A program made the position numbers and the translations under genes. A stretch of DNA of 64,000 nt from Ashinkailepas kermadecensis. Taxonomy: Eukaryota > Arthropoda > Thecostraca > Neolepadidae. The stretch lies in contig JAOTOM010005098.1 in NCBI GenBank assembly GCA_034440615.1, forward strand, positions 255,001 through 319,000, written 5' to 3'. Shown piece by piece: positions 1-12,524 of this stretch. The notes beneath the pieces are model-generated. The model was not told the DNA's origin, made no database searches, and was given only the letters and a program-made list of their open reading frames with translations. Each line of letters begins with the position of its first letter. Positions within the stretch are counted from its first letter, which is position 1.

Positions 1-72
1 GATTCGGGTCTCAGTGACGGAGGAGATCCGGGTCTCAGTGACGGAGGAGATCCGGGTCTCAGTGACGGAGGT
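1..72. repeat. 24-bp tandem repeat, 3 copies
   Basis: Three near-identical 24-bp copies start at 1, 25 and 49, each containing CGGGTCTCAGTGACGGAG; the array may extend beyond the left edge of the window. Only the first copy differs (T for C at position 4). No coding sense is apparent. Confidence 0.85.
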
Positions 73-389
73 CGCGCCCCGCGGGGACGACAGCGTCATG
101 GTGTGTAAGGATGGCGCCGGCACGCGATGGACTGTGAAGCAATAGGATCGACGTTGGTGACATCAGAAGAACGGCAGTGATGACATGGTTCTCGGCTTTG
201 ACCGCTGGCGGTGGTGGTGGCGGTGTTATGGAGGAGGGGACGGGGGGAGCAGTTCCGGATGTAGTCTGTCGGAGCAGTTCTGTAAACTAATGAAGTTGAG
301 CGAGAAGCATATGAATCCATAAAAAAGGCCAACTGATCCTAATAAATACGTTCTCATTAGACCTAGAGAAGTGCAAATGAATTAAGTTT

Positions 390-600
390 CGAAAGGTGAT
401 AAGGCATTGTACATTTTCAATCATCTGAAGCGAAAAGTGCGAATGCATATTGTACATTTGCAATCATCTGAAGCTAAAGGTGAGAATGCATTGTACATTT
501 CCAATCGTCTGAAGCTAACGGTGAGAATGCATTGTACATTTTCAATCGTCTGAAGCTAAAGGTGAGAATGCATTGTACATTTTCAATCATCTGAAGCTAC
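390..600. repeat. 41-bp tandem repeat, about 5 copies
   Basis: Units of about 41 bp contain GTGAGAATGCATTGTACATT followed by TTCAATCATCTGAAG. The first two copies are diverged and the last three nearly identical. The array ends inside unique sequence just before the 18-bp array at 684. Confidence 0.85.
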
Positions 601-683
601 TGGTATCTGCCAGCGTGGTGATTCTGCTCCAGGCGAGTTGGAAGCTCTCTCAGCCAGACGGTCGGATCCGCCAGCGAAGTTGG

Positions 684-1236
684 CGTGATGGCATGCTGGT
701 GGCAAGAGGCATGGCAGTGGCAAGAGGCATGATGGTGGCAAGATGCACGGTGGTGGCAAGAGGCATGATGGTGGCAAGAGGCACGGTGGTGGCAAGAGGC
801 ATGATGGTGGCAAGAGGTATGATGATGGCAAGAGTGATGGTGACAGGAGTGTGACGGTGGCAAGAACATGGCGATGGCAAGAGGCGTGGTGGTGGCAAGA
901 GGCATGCTGGTTGCAAGAGGCATGGCAGTGGCAAGAGGCATGATGGTGGCAAGAGGCACGGTGGTGGCAAGAGGCATGATGGTGGCAAGAGGTATGATGG
1001 TGGCAAGAGTGATGGTGACAGGAGTGTGACGGTGGCAAGAACGTGGCGATGGCAAGAGGCGTGGTGGTGGCAAGAGTGTGATGGTGGCAAGAGTGTGATG
1101 GTGGCAAGAACGTGGCGATGGCAAGAGGCGTGATGGTGGCAAGAACATGATGGTGGCGAGAGTGTGATGGTGGCAAGAGGCATGATAGTGGCAAGGTATA
1201 TGATGGTGGCAAGAGTGATGGTGGTGGCAAGGTGTA
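684..1236. repeat. 18-bp minisatellite (GGTGGCAAGAGGCATGAT type)
   Basis: About 30 copies of an 18-bp unit, GGTGGCAAGAGGCATGAT, with variants such as GGTGGCAAGAGTGTGATG. Because 18 is a multiple of three and the unit lacks stops in several frames, open frames rich in Val-Ala-Arg-Gly (plus strand) or Leu-Ala-Thr and His-His (minus strand) run through it. These are repeat artefacts and not genes. Confidence 0.92.
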
Positions 1237-1827
1237 AAGGTGCATCCAAGGAACAGTCGGCGCTCTGGTTCTTCATTGGATGCATGCAATTTCAGTTTTC
1301 GACTTGCAATTTTACCAGGGCTCGGTCGAAAAGTGCTCAGCATCTCAACTTGGCTACTTGAGCTCCAGCCAGCGGACATCCTTCACCAATTGAGTCGATG
1401 CCTGTTGGATCGATCGTGTTGAGATAGTTATTTGATTGAGCAACGATGGGGCACGTTCAGCATTTCACCATTCATGTGAAATGAATTTTGCACTTAATTG
1501 GGAAAGTGAGATTAATTCTTGTCCATTTTTTACGTACTAACATTCCGGGGCACTTGCGTTCCATTACAGTTTGTGTTGACTGCTGTGAAATGGGGCGTCT
1601 GGAATACTTCTTTTGGGTGAAATATCCTTCAAAATATACTTCCTAAATGTACCAAATGATTCGTTGGTAATTCGCATCAGTCAGCTTGATTATCACGCAG
1701 CGCGAGGAACCAAGCATGCTTGTACATTACATATACATCCACATCGATGACCCCTTTGTATTCCCTCGATACCAGCTATTTCGGGAAATATTAAATAACC
1801 ATTACCAGAGCGCGGTGGCATCACAAG
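1237..1827. other. No gene seen; unique AT-rich sequence
   Basis: No recognisable coding, RNA or repeat feature was found between the 18-bp array and the candidate exon at 1828. Base composition changes from AT-rich to CpG-rich from about 1815 onward. Confidence 0.5.
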
Positions 1828-1941
1828 ATGGCCGCCGCCGCGTCGGAAATCTATTCGGAAGTCAGTCCGAGCCGCTGCGTAATGGTGCCACCTTCCCGGG
1901 TGGCGCCTCCATCCGACTCTGCCTCGCCTCGCCATCTGCAG
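1828..1941 (+). CDS. Candidate first coding exon of an unidentified gene
   Basis: An ATG in good context (ACAAGATGG) opens a 38-codon frame beginning MAAAASEIYSEVSPSR and ending at CAG followed by GTGAGC, an excellent 5' splice site in phase 0. Read on without splicing, the frame stops six codons later, as expected if intron starts there. The interval sits in a locally GC- and CpG-rich stretch (about 1815-2050), like many promoter-proximal first exons. The product is Ala/Ser/Pro-rich and I do not recognise it. No downstream exon was located, so this is inference from start context, donor quality and composition; chance co-occurrence is possible. Confidence 0.4.
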
Positions 1942-2937
1942 GTGAGCTTCCACGGCTTCTGATTGGTCGGCAGACCGGTAACCCCGCCCCCCCCGATCAC
2001 ATCCGGTCACCTGTCGACGTCGACGTCTCAGGGAGCAGGCTCCCACACATGTCTGGCCACGCGGAACTGAAACACCACCGGCGGTGTTTCGGAACAGCTA
2101 CTCATCAGGCCGTGTCCTGCGGTCGTGTGTGTATGAACAGCTGGCTGCAAAGTTGGCAGCGGTGGCGTGGGAACCCACTGTCCGTACAGCCAGCATTGCA
2201 GGTGGTGTTCACTTTACATTGCAGGGATAGCTTGCGTTGCAGAGATCACTACTCACCCAAGAGTGTGCTGCTTATTGGTGGGTATGTACCTATTTCGCAA
2301 TGTCACCGACTGCAATCAAATAAATGCTAACCCTCGCCGAACCCGGGTGGCTTTTGGAAGCCCCTCCCTCTCAGGTTTTTCCGTGGTAGCAACTCAATGA
2401 TTACACGCAGAACGCAAAATTTTCCTTACCTTCTTATGCATCGTTGCTGCGTATCTCGTACAAATTTTAGGTCAAGGTTACCAAAGGTCATCGACGCGGG
2501 ACGGGCCAAAGACGTTATGGTTTCAAAGTATTCAAAGTGCCGCCATTCGGAGTAGTTGGATCATTCCAATACCAAACTCAAATCATTTTGTTCTTTCATC
2601 AAAAATAACAAATCTGCTATCTCAACTTTTCAGTTAAGGTGGACGTTACTCAGGCCGCTACCCAGTTCAGGTCAGGTAAATTTCAGTGATTTGTGCCGAA
2701 ATGCGTGGAGAAAGTGGACTTGGAGGTTATTCTAATGCAGAACATTGGCATGCTATCATTCTGGCTCAAACCATCTCAACGGTTAATGGCATAAGGTGAG
2801 GTAGAATATATATTGTTTATGTAAATGTGTATCTGTCATTCAACGAAATAAGCGAGTCTTGCGCTGCACGTTGGTATGAGCACAACACAATTCTTTTTTG
2901 TAGGTGGGACAAGACCAAGCCAAGACCTCATGGGAAG

Positions 2938-3055
2938 TTGGGGGGGGGGGGGTAAATCCAACGTGGTGGCCCTTCAGGTTTCCACCCCCACCACCACACT
3001 GGAGACTACCTCCACTACCCCACCACCACCACCACACCCCCACTGGAGACGGCCC
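2938..3055. repeat. Low-complexity G-run and CCACCA tract
   Basis: A run of about 12 G residues is followed by CCACCA-rich sequence in which CCACTGGAGAC occurs twice. It is simple-sequence DNA; short Pro- or Gly-rich frames on either strand are by-products. Confidence 0.7.
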
Positions 3056-3559
3056 TGTTTTGTAAGCGTCCGGGCCTGACCTGTAATATTTGCGTAATTC
3101 CCACCCTTATTTGTACGCAGATGTTTTCGAGAGAAGGATGGGAATTTTACCTGAACGAACTGCAAAGACTAGCTAAACAAACACGGCCAGTGGGATTTCT
3201 GAAAGAGGTCACCTTCGCTTTCATGTTGTTGCTTGGAAATACCCATTGGTTTTTGGCAGGGTCCTGCCGTGACCAGGGGGACCCAAACATTCCCGAAGAG
3301 GGATGCTCAATGCTTCGGGACAGAGCCAATGATTCCAAAAGGAAGAGCAGTTCATTTTGGAAGGGGACATTCTACCACTACTGGCGCTCCAGTAGCTGAA
3401 GGGTGGGCTTTGGTGCTACATTGAGGGAGGAGGAGCTACATCCAGACAAATCAACTACACTCACACTCCGTTACAATTACTGTAGGGGGGGGGGGGGAGG
3501 AGTCCGGGTCATGATGGGTGTGATGGGAGGAGCTTGTGATTATTGAGGGTGTTAGGCGG

Positions 3560-3728
3560 TAGCAAGTGAGTGGTGTTAGATGGGCTGGGATATATAGCTT
3601 CCTAGGAACTTGGGATAAGGGATTGATTGGGGTGGGAGTATGTACATTCTAGTACCTTTTCTAGATAGGCTTAACCCAGATGGGCCCCTGTGGCTCTTAT
3701 TAAGCCTTAATACTTTATGACTTTATGA
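3560..3728 (+). mobile_element. Possible 3' tail of a CR1-like LINE
   Basis: The sequence GATGGGCCCCTGTGGCTCTT is followed by an A/T-rich stretch ending in two tandem ACTTTATG units. CR1-group elements end in short tandem repeats, and the clear CR1-like element at 15.2-17.8 kb carries a similar GGGCCCTTGTGGCTCAT in its 3' untranslated part. No reading frame is preserved, so only a dead tail is suggested. Confidence 0.35.
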
Positions 3729-5339
3729 CGGGCTGGGCGGTGTCGGGGCGGGCCTCCGGGCGGGCGGCTGCCGGGTATGCCGTCTGGTCGGTGGCGGCTC
3801 CCGTACGGCTTGAGGCTCGGTCGGTGGGCTGGCTATCACTGTGCGGGCGGCTGCGACTGTCTTGTTGGTGGGCCGGCTAGATGTTTGCTGTTGCCCACTG
3901 GCCCACCTCTTCAACCGCTCCGACGTCGTCTCCAACCCTGCTGCGGCCCGTCCCCACCACTACACGAATTTTTATAGGCGGGGCCGGGCTCCTTTCCACA
4001 TCACATACGCCCGTGAGAGCGCCCGGCTGGTCATGTAGCGAGGAGAGCTTGTGGGCTTAGGGTGTCATGTGACACTGATGGATGGAGATGACACATAGGC
4101 ACACGGCGTGGGTACTACCACCGCCGCCGGCGCTCGTTCATTTACGGGACCCACCCATGTACCACACAATAGCACATCCACCATCCACTCATTCCCCTCC
4201 CACCCAACGTTCTTGGGGCAGCCAAATGCAAGCTGGGCCCGGATAATTTCCTGGTAACAATTTCACCAGTGATGTTTTCTGACCGCTGAACATTTGCGCT
4301 GAGTTTCCACCAATCTCCGCTGGTCCGTAAATTGTCACTTTGTATTCACACTACCTTTCTTTCACGACCATCATTCGCTCCGGTCATTCCCAAACGTTCA
4401 TTCGATCCATACTATAACCAGGTGGCCCACAATTTCTTCCCTCCAACGATACGTAAACATTTAGTGGGTCTTTCTTCCGGAGGTGAATGTAGGCTCAATT
4501 GATCCTTATTACCTTTTAATTATCCGTTCCAAGGTTCTACCTTGGAATGGCTGACGCGACTCTCCTGATTACATGATTTCTTGTTCTTGTTCTTCTGTGC
4601 AGCCTTATAACTGGACTCAGGTATCAATGACCAACTTACCTAACCTTACCCAATCAACGCCATGCCTGGCCTTACACGTTGAAACTTGCGACCGAGAGCG
4701 GCATTGATGGGTGGTCCAGGGCCCTGCCTCGCCCAATGCCCTCTCCCGACCGTCTTGCCACCCTATCCTGCCATATTCAGTTACCGGGGAATTGTGGAAC
4801 GCCAAGTCCCCTCCCAGCCAACGCTTTAATCACACGGCCCTGGCTCGTGAGATCAACGGAGGGGATGGTGTTTCTTCCCTCTTGGGCCGTGGCTGGCCCC
4901 TACCTAAGTCTGGCGCGCCAGACGTCCTTCGGAACACCGCCATACCACGGTGTCCACCGGTGCCGCCATACCACGGAACTTATTCGTCCTGCCTTCCGAA
5001 GGGCCCGTCCGCACCCTAGACCATGGAGCCGGCGGGAATTTGCTGCCCAGAGATACCCGAGTTTCCGAGATGCCCAGTTGGCATTTGCCACTTAGGAACA
5101 CCGCCCAGGAGTAACACTGCGCCCTTTCGTCGTGCTACCCCCCCCCCCCATTTTTTTAGGAAGGGAAGGTCAAAGGCCACCCTCGGTCGGCGTCGGCGCC
5201 CGAGGACATGTCGCCCATAGGAGGACAGGAAGCAGGCTGTCTCTATCGCTAGATCTGTTTCCATTTTCCTGCGGATGCCGTCAAGCTCTTCTCGCGGCCG
5301 TTCCTTATCCGCCGTAAATGCACCCGGGTGAAAAGAGGG

Positions 5340-5830
5340 ACCGTGCCAGAGCCAGACTAATTGACCGAGACCGAGCGTTCGCCTGAGCTTGAGATCAAGA
5401 TAGTGACAGAGACAGACAGGTGTGTAGACTGGGATCGAGATCGGGCTCGAGACCGCGGGCATAAGGTCGGAACTGAGGTCGAAATCGAGACGGTGACACA
5501 GAGACTGATATAAATTTAGACTGTGATAGAGGTCGAGGGGCGACAGAGATACTAACCTATACCGATATCGAGATCGCGATGGTGACGGAGACAGACAGGT
5601 ATTTGGGCCGAAATCATGAGACAGAGACCGAGACTACGACAAGTGCAGATAGTGACCAGACCGAGATCGGAATGGTGGCCGTGACAGAGACAGACAGACG
5701 GACCGGGACCGAGAGTTGGCCGAATATTGAGACCAATGCAGTAATAGAGACAGGCATTCGGACTGAAGTCAAGAGACAGAGATCGATACTACTACGACAA
5801 GTACAGATCTAGACAGAGATTTAGACGTGG
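5340..5830. repeat. Degenerate GA-rich simple repeat
   Basis: Imperfect repeats of GAGACAGACAG and GATCGAGATCG motifs. Two segments resemble each other (around 5570-5650 and 5770-5820, both with CTACGACAAGT). It reads as Thr/Glu/Asp-rich open frames with no domain, so it is treated as low complexity. Confidence 0.6.
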
Positions 5831-7813
5831 CACATATTTACAGGGAATTTTGCAACAATTGCCTTCCGATCAAGGTGTGACCTTCAGAGTTTTGTCTCCA
5901 AACCAACTGCATTAAGTTCAGGCCATTAAGTTCAAGTGCTTTCGCGTCGGTGTTGCAAACGTTATCATATTTCATTTGTATTGCCTGATATTATGTACCG
6001 AATCGGAAAGCAATTTCAGCATGGGTCAGGTCAGAGAGTCGAAATCACGACGAGACATTTATTTGGAGTCCCTAATGAACATGAACTCCATTATTGGCCA
6101 CCACCATTCACATTGCCGTTCAACCCTACACTAAAATGGAAAAAGGGGAAACAATATATACACCTGACTCTGGGGGTAACACTATCTATATTTACATACA
6201 TACGTACATACTATGGGTATTGGCGACATTCCCCCATCACGGGGGAAGTCGCCGGATCCGGTAAGGTTGGCTGAGCTGGGACGGCGGGTGGGTGAGGCTC
6301 CATGATGCCCAGCAAGACTCGCATGGCGATGGCGGGTGGCGGGTGGCCTCGGCTCGGTTTTTTGTCTCCTCCATCCAATAGTGCCGCCATCGTGCTGCAC
6401 CGCTGGTCGTCCGCGAGAGTGGGCCGGTCCGGCGTCGACCGCCGCGCGTCTGAGAATGTGCTGCCTTCACCGTGGCGCGACCGAGAGTTCTCCCTCGTCC
6501 TGCATCGCTTCTCACTTTATGCTTATACGTTCTCTTTTTCCATCTGTTTTTTTCGCGCGAGTGATCGATGATTTTCTGGAGATCCAACCTCTGCTCCCGC
6601 TTCCGCCGCGGGTCGCTCAGCTCTCCTCCCCTCGCCACGGGTGTGTCGCATATGCCTCAGTTTTCATCATTTTCTTTTCGAGCAGCGTGGCCGGGCGTAA
6701 CGAACTTATGTGTTCGGTACATGCCTGCCGCCTCTTGGTGGGTTGTTGTGACGATTTTGAGCCTTAAAAGACCACCTACAGGCTCCTGTTCGTGGCCTGT
6801 TTTCTTGTTTTCATTAGCCGCAGCTACGATCTTGACACGCCGGGGTGGGGGACGCCCGGCCACGTGGCGCAGGAGCTGGTTTCTTGGCGGCCATCCGAAC
6901 GTCTTTGAGAAAATGTAAAACGTCTTACATTACACTCCGAAAATTCAAGGATCAGCTACGTGAATAGGGTGCCTCCAGCGTCGGAAAGGCGAAGCTTGTT
7001 GTTCATTGCTTGTGGGCGGGAAAGGGGAAGGCACACACCTATTAGTGAGTACCTCCCCTATTAGTGAGTGCCTTTGTGTCGTGTTCGTGGCTTTAAGACG
7101 CACAAAGCAGCTGAGGGGATATCGCGTTGCCTGCATCTCGCCCTGGCAGGAGGGGTGGGGCATCGCGTCGAATCGATATTAGTGAGCACCTCTATTAGTG
7201 CGTAGGGAGCATAGAGGTACTTGCCATTAGCAAGTTCAGCTATTCAAGGAATGCCAGGCTAACTGGAACGTATCTTTTCTCTAGTCTCAACATGGCGAGT
7301 TTTGCTGCTGTCAGGCAGGGAGGGGAGGGGAGGGAGTGTTCAAGGGGACACCAAGACACCCGAGAGGAACACCTTGAACTTGATCGGCGGAGGAGGAAGG
7401 CACCTTCCCCCAACTCCTATCCGCAGCCAACCAATTTCCGCGGCCTGACAGGAGCCTTAGAAACAAGAGAAGCAACAGTTGGTGTCAAATTATCGTCGTT
7501 CGTGGACCATGGGCACGCTTCAGCTGCCTCTTCGGTATCATTTTCAGCTATGGAAAAAAAACTATCATTACGAGCATAGTTTCCACTTTCCTTTCGCCGA
7601 ATTATACCGGAACATCAAAGCTACCGAACAAAGGACAACGTCGCGCAGAACTAGCAGAGAATTAGTGTTTTTGAAACACAAAACCCGGCGAAATAGCACA
7701 CAAGGTGGAATAATATTACGTCGTTTGAAGTAGCACAAGTGAACGAAAATTAGCCGAACAGAAACCCCGCAAATAGTAAGGGAAAAGCAGAATAGTGCAC
7801 ACGTAGTGCTGTT
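5831..7813. other. No recognised gene
   Basis: Unique sequence with several overlapping short frames on both strands. A short element-like motif, CTATTAGTGAGTACCTCCCC, recurs with variations between 7040 and 7205. Nothing reaches the standard for a gene call. Confidence 0.45.
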
Positions 7814-7878
7814 GGGCTTTCTGCCGACGTTAGCGGGTCTGCCGACGTCAGCGGGTCTGCCGACGTCAGCGGGTCTCG
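7814..7878. repeat. 18-bp tandem repeat, 3 copies
   Basis: Three consecutive copies of CTGCCGACGTCAGCGGGT, the first with one substitution. The unit contains the palindrome GACGTC. Confidence 0.85.
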
Positions 7879-9353
7879 TCACGTGATGCTGCTGGGGAGT
7901 GGGGCGGGGGTGGGGATTTGGTTCACCCGCCGCATTAGCAGTCGAAGGCGGTCGGCGGCGGGATTACGACCGGGCGGGATGTAAGCTCCGCAGTCCGACC
8001 GGAGGGCCAACTCTGCCGCTGCCGGGAAGCCTGGAAGGACAGGAAGCCACCGGCCGAAACTCAGCCGGCTTGATAATGTGCCAAGACCTATCGCGAGGTC
8101 GACATGGTGCTCTCCGTTGAGCGATATATGGGCAGCAGTAATCGGTGTAGCCGTCAGTGATTTCCGATTGCAGTGTGTCGACTCATCCCACTTAGATTCG
8201 GATGCGCTTAGATCTGAGATCCATCTCGCCTGAACACATCGTTAGTCGAGCAAGTTTGGAAAGGGCGACATGAAGCGCTGACTTTTTGATAATGTACTTG
8301 ACGTCGAGGCCGATCGTATGGAAAATGACTTGATGGATTTGATGGAAAATGACCGAGACCTTTCCTGTGCACAGAGAACAAATGACGCGTCTGTAAGCCC
8401 AAATAAAACAGCAGCAAATTATGTCAATCCGTAACTTTTTGTTTGATGGCGTGTGACAAGGAAATTGCACTGAAGTAGGGGGCAAGGGATGGAAGCGATT
8501 GATCCAGGCAAATTGTGTATGGTCCAAGGGGATTTCGACGGTTTTGTTTGCCGGATGGGAGGAACCGACTTAGAGGGCGTCGCCGGGAATTTGTCTGGAG
8601 GTAGTGGTGGCAGTGCTACATTTGACCAATATTGAGGGACGTTTCCCCTCATCCAAACGCCGGCAACGGCCATGCTGCAGACTGTCAGATGTCCAGTCTC
8701 TGACAGCTGATCACCACCGAGCCAATGATGATTGATTAAGGCCGTCAAGCGTTCGCAGAGTAGAGGAGCAGGTGCAGATGCAGGAGTGGTGCCGGGAGAA
8801 CATGCACCTTTCATGGAAAGCTGGCGCCCCTCTGACAGGGAGAAAGCACCCCTCCGGTGTCGTTTAAGTTCACCCCACTCGTACCTAATCCTATTCACCT
8901 GATGTTTCAGCCAAAGGCGCGCCTCGCAGAGGAAAAGGCATCATGAGAGAAAAATCGTATCTCTACTGTGCCCTCCAGGGACTTTCGCAGTGGCCCATCC
9001 GAGGAAGTGGCGTCGCTCTCGTTCGCCACGAGCGCAAATGGAAATGACACTGACACCAACGGATTTCCTGCAATTGTCGCCCAATAACTGCCTTTGTCTT
9101 TGTCTTGACGTTGTACATGCTGTTATCAAATCGCTAAGCAAATTCATGCTCCTTTTTAGGTACATAGCAATGTGTCATGCGATATTTTAGTGCAATCTCT
9201 CCTGAACCAAAGCGTTCACAGTGCGAAATTCTGGGTGAAATCGCCGTTCAAAGAACTTTTGCCTAATAACGCTGTCAAACTTAATACACTAAGTAAAGGC
9301 GAAATTCAGGTTAAAATGTCCATCCGGATGTCACAATGTCGACGTACAGCTGG
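7879..9353. other. No recognised gene
   Basis: Unique sequence. The longest frame (159 codons, minus strand, 8419-8898) shows no motif and is not supported as a gene. Confidence 0.45.
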
Positions 9354-9440
9354 TCCATCACACACACACATACACACACACATACACATACACACACATA
9401 CACACACACATGCACATATATATACACATACACAGACGCA
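9354..9440. repeat. (CA)n microsatellite with CATA interruptions
   Basis: Runs of CACACA separated by TACA and TATATA units. It leads directly into the pyrimidine tract that follows. Confidence 0.95.
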
Positions 9441-9447
9441 CCGCTCT

Positions 9448-9712
<265 letters not shown>

Positions 9713-10094
9713 TGCTTTGGCTCTCATTTGCGCAGATTGTGGTGGATTCTACATTTTTGCTTAAGGCATAATTAGTGCAGCTCTTAATCTCCCGCTCTGT
9801 CGCTACCACTACACCCAAGCCGAGGCTCTTGCCTTGGTCGTCTCTCTCTCTCTCTTTTGTTCTGCATTCACGCTCTCCGTATCTCGACTTCATTGTCCGA
9901 TTAGTCACGGCGGAGGACGTGCGGAAGCGCGAGGCATGTAGGTCTGGCGTAATCGAACAGCGGCCGTCCGGCCAGCCCACCCGATTACCTATGCAAATGT
10001 GCGGCTGGTCAGCGGCGACGGCTGTCTCGGCGGCTGCAGGCGCGGCTGCGGCGCATCCGGCAAGATTTATGGATTCGCGGCGAAATGGCCAGGT

Positions 10095-12160
10095 CTCGCC
10101 AGACACGCCCCGTGCCGTGGCGGGACACGTCTCGTGCCGTGGCGGGACACGTCTCGTGCCGTGGCGGGACACGCCTCGTGCCGTGGCGGGACACGTCTTG
10201 TGCCGTGGCGGGACACGCCTCGTGCCGTGGCGGGACACGTCTTGTGCCGTGGCGAGACACGCCCCGTGCCGTGGCGGGACACGCCCCGTGCCGTGGCGGG
10301 ACACGTCTTGTGCCGTGGCGGGACACACCTCGTGCCGTGACGGGACACACCTCGTGCCGTGGCGGGACACGCCTCGTGCCGTGGCCGGACACGCCTCGTG
10401 CCGTGGCGGGACACGTCTCGTGCCGTGGCGGGACACGTCTCGTGCCGTGGCGGGACACGTCTCGTGCCGTGGCGGGACACGTCTTGTGCCGTGGCCGGAC
10501 ACGCCTCGTGCCGTGGCGGGACACGTCTCGTGCCGTGGCGGGACACGCCTCGTGCCGTGGCGGGACACGTCTCGTGCCGTGGCGGGACACGCCTCGTGCC
10601 GTGGCGGGACACGCCTCGTGCCGTGGCGGGACACGCCTCGTGCCGTGGCGGGACACGTCTCGTGCCGTGGCGGGACACGTCTCGTGCCGTGGCGGGACAC
10701 GTCTTGTGCCGTGGCGGGACACGTCTTGTGCCGTGGCGGGACACGTCTCGTGCCGTGGCGGGACACGTCTTGTGCCGTGGCGGGACACGCCTCGTGCCGT
10801 GGCGGGACACGCCTCGTGCCGTGGCGGGACACGTCTCGTGCCGTGGCGGGACACGCCTCGTGCCGTGGCGGGACACGCCTCGTGCCGTGGCGGGACACGT
10901 CTCGTGCCGTGGCGGGACACGCCTCGTGCCGTGGCGGGACATGCCTCGTGCCGTGGCGGGACACGTCTTGTGCCGTGGCGGGACACGCCTCGTGCCGTGG
11001 CGGGACACGCCTCGTGCCGTGGCGGGACACGTCTCGTGCCGTGGCGGGACACGTCTCGTGCCGTGGCGGGACACGCCTCGTGCCGTGGCGGGACACGTCT
11101 CGTGCCGTGGCGGGACACGCCTCGTGCCGTGGCGGGACACGTCTCGTGCCGTGGCGGGACACGCCTCGTGCCGTGGCGGGACATGCCTCGTGCCGTGGCG
11201 GGACACGTCTCGTGCCGTGGCGGGACACGTCTTGTGCCGTGGCGGGACACGCCTCGTGCCGTGGCGGGACACGTCTCGTGCCGTGGCGGGACACGCCTCG
11301 TGCTGCGACGGGACACGTCTCGTGCCGTGACGTGACACGTCTCGTGCCGTGACGGGACACGCCTCGTGCCGTGGCGGGACACGTCTCGTGCCGTGACGGG
11401 ACACGCCTCGTGCTGCGACGGGACACGTCTCGTGCCGTGGCGGGACACGTCTCGTGCCGTGGCCGGACACGCCTCGTGCCGTGGCGGGACACCCTCGTGC
11501 CGTGACGTGACACGTCTCGTGCCGTGGCGGGACACGTCTCGTGCCGTGGCCGGACACGCCTCGTGCCGTGGCGGGACACCCTCGTGCCGTGACGTGACAC
11601 GTCTCGTGCCGTGACGGGACACGTCTCGTGCCGTGACGGGACACGCCTCGTGCCGTGACGGGACACGCCTCGTGCCGTGGCGGGACACGCCTCGTGCCGT
11701 GGCGGGACACGTCTCGTGCCGTGGCGGGACACGCCTCGTGCCGTGGCGGGACACGCCTCGTGCCGTGGCGGGACACGTCTTGTGCCGTGGCGGGACACGT
11801 CTCGTGCCGTGGCGGGACACGCCTCGTGCCGTGGCGGGACACGCCTCGTGCCGTGCCGGGACACGCCTCGTGCCGTGCCGGGACACGCCTCGTGCCGTGA
11901 CGGGACACGTCTCGTGCCGTGACGGGACACGCCTCGTGCCGTGACGGGACACGTCTCGTGCCGTGGCGGGACACGTCTCGTGCCGTGGCGGGACACGCCT
12001 CGTGCCGTGGCGGGACACGCCTCGTGCCGTGGCGGGACACGCCTCGTGCCGTGACGGGACACGTCTCGTGCCGTGACGTGACACGTCTCGTGCCGTGACG
12101 GGACACGTCTCGTGCCGTGACGTGACACGCCTCGTGCCGTGCCGGGACACGCCTCCGATG
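10095..12160. repeat. 22-bp minisatellite array, about 94 copies
   Basis: A 22-bp unit containing GGGACACGTCTCGTGCCGTG repeats without a break for about 2.07 kb. Variants alternate CGTCTCG/CGCCTCG and GGCGGG/GACGGG/GGCCGG, and CGTCTTG recurs. Each unit has a short inverted repeat, CACG-TCT-CGTG. Since 22 is not a multiple of three, all three frames of a strand read the same 22-residue peptide, giving simultaneous open frames of up to 848 codons on the minus strand (Arg/His/Pro/Cys-rich) and 525 on the plus strand. No gene is inferred. A 21-bp deletion variant occurs twice, 87 bp apart (11491 and 11578), showing block duplication. Confidence 0.97.
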
Positions 12161-12524
12161 GTGTTCTATGGATTTCATCGGCTTCCGTTCGGCCGCGTGC
12201 GGTGTCCGAGACTGGTGACGGGGTGGACGCGCCACAGTCGCTCAGCACGGCCAGGACAGGCGAAGCGGCTGGAAAGCTGACCGCGCGAGTGTGGTCTGGC
12301 GGGAAGTGCCGCTCGCGTCGCGCCGACCGCGCCGTCCCGCCGCCCAGCCGCGCCGAAGTGAACCCTCGGCTCCGGTTCGGTGCGAAGATTGGCTGCCGAC
12401 AGCGGCGGCTGCCGACCGGCCGACTGGCCGCCTGTTATCGCGCTGACGGATGGCAGGCGTTGGCGCCATTTGTCCCCGTTCGCGCCACCATGCGTCATGG
12501 TTCGCGGCCGCCGGTCCGCCGCTG

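Larger units (their letters stand above)
2051..5339. other. Intergenic or intronic DNA without a recognised gene
   Basis: Mostly unique sequence. It includes a G run with CCACCA-type low complexity (about 2938-3055), a second G run near 3486-3500 and a possible LINE 3' tail (listed separately). Short open frames here (60-150 codons) show no domain motif, and plausible frames overlap on both strands, so none is called. Confidence 0.5.

Noticed and set aside
583..1379. His-rich 211-260-codon frames on the minus strand
   Set aside because: Three overlapping frames through an 18-bp repeat; metal-binding appearance is only the CATCAT-like composition.
8419..8898. 159-codon minus-strand frame in unique DNA
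   Set aside because: No motif, signal, repeat-free homology recognised or splice context; length is possible by chance in a GC-balanced region.
9991..9998. ATGCAAAT octamer as a POU-factor site
   Set aside because: An 8-base match is expected by chance about once in a window of this size and no promoter is associated with it.
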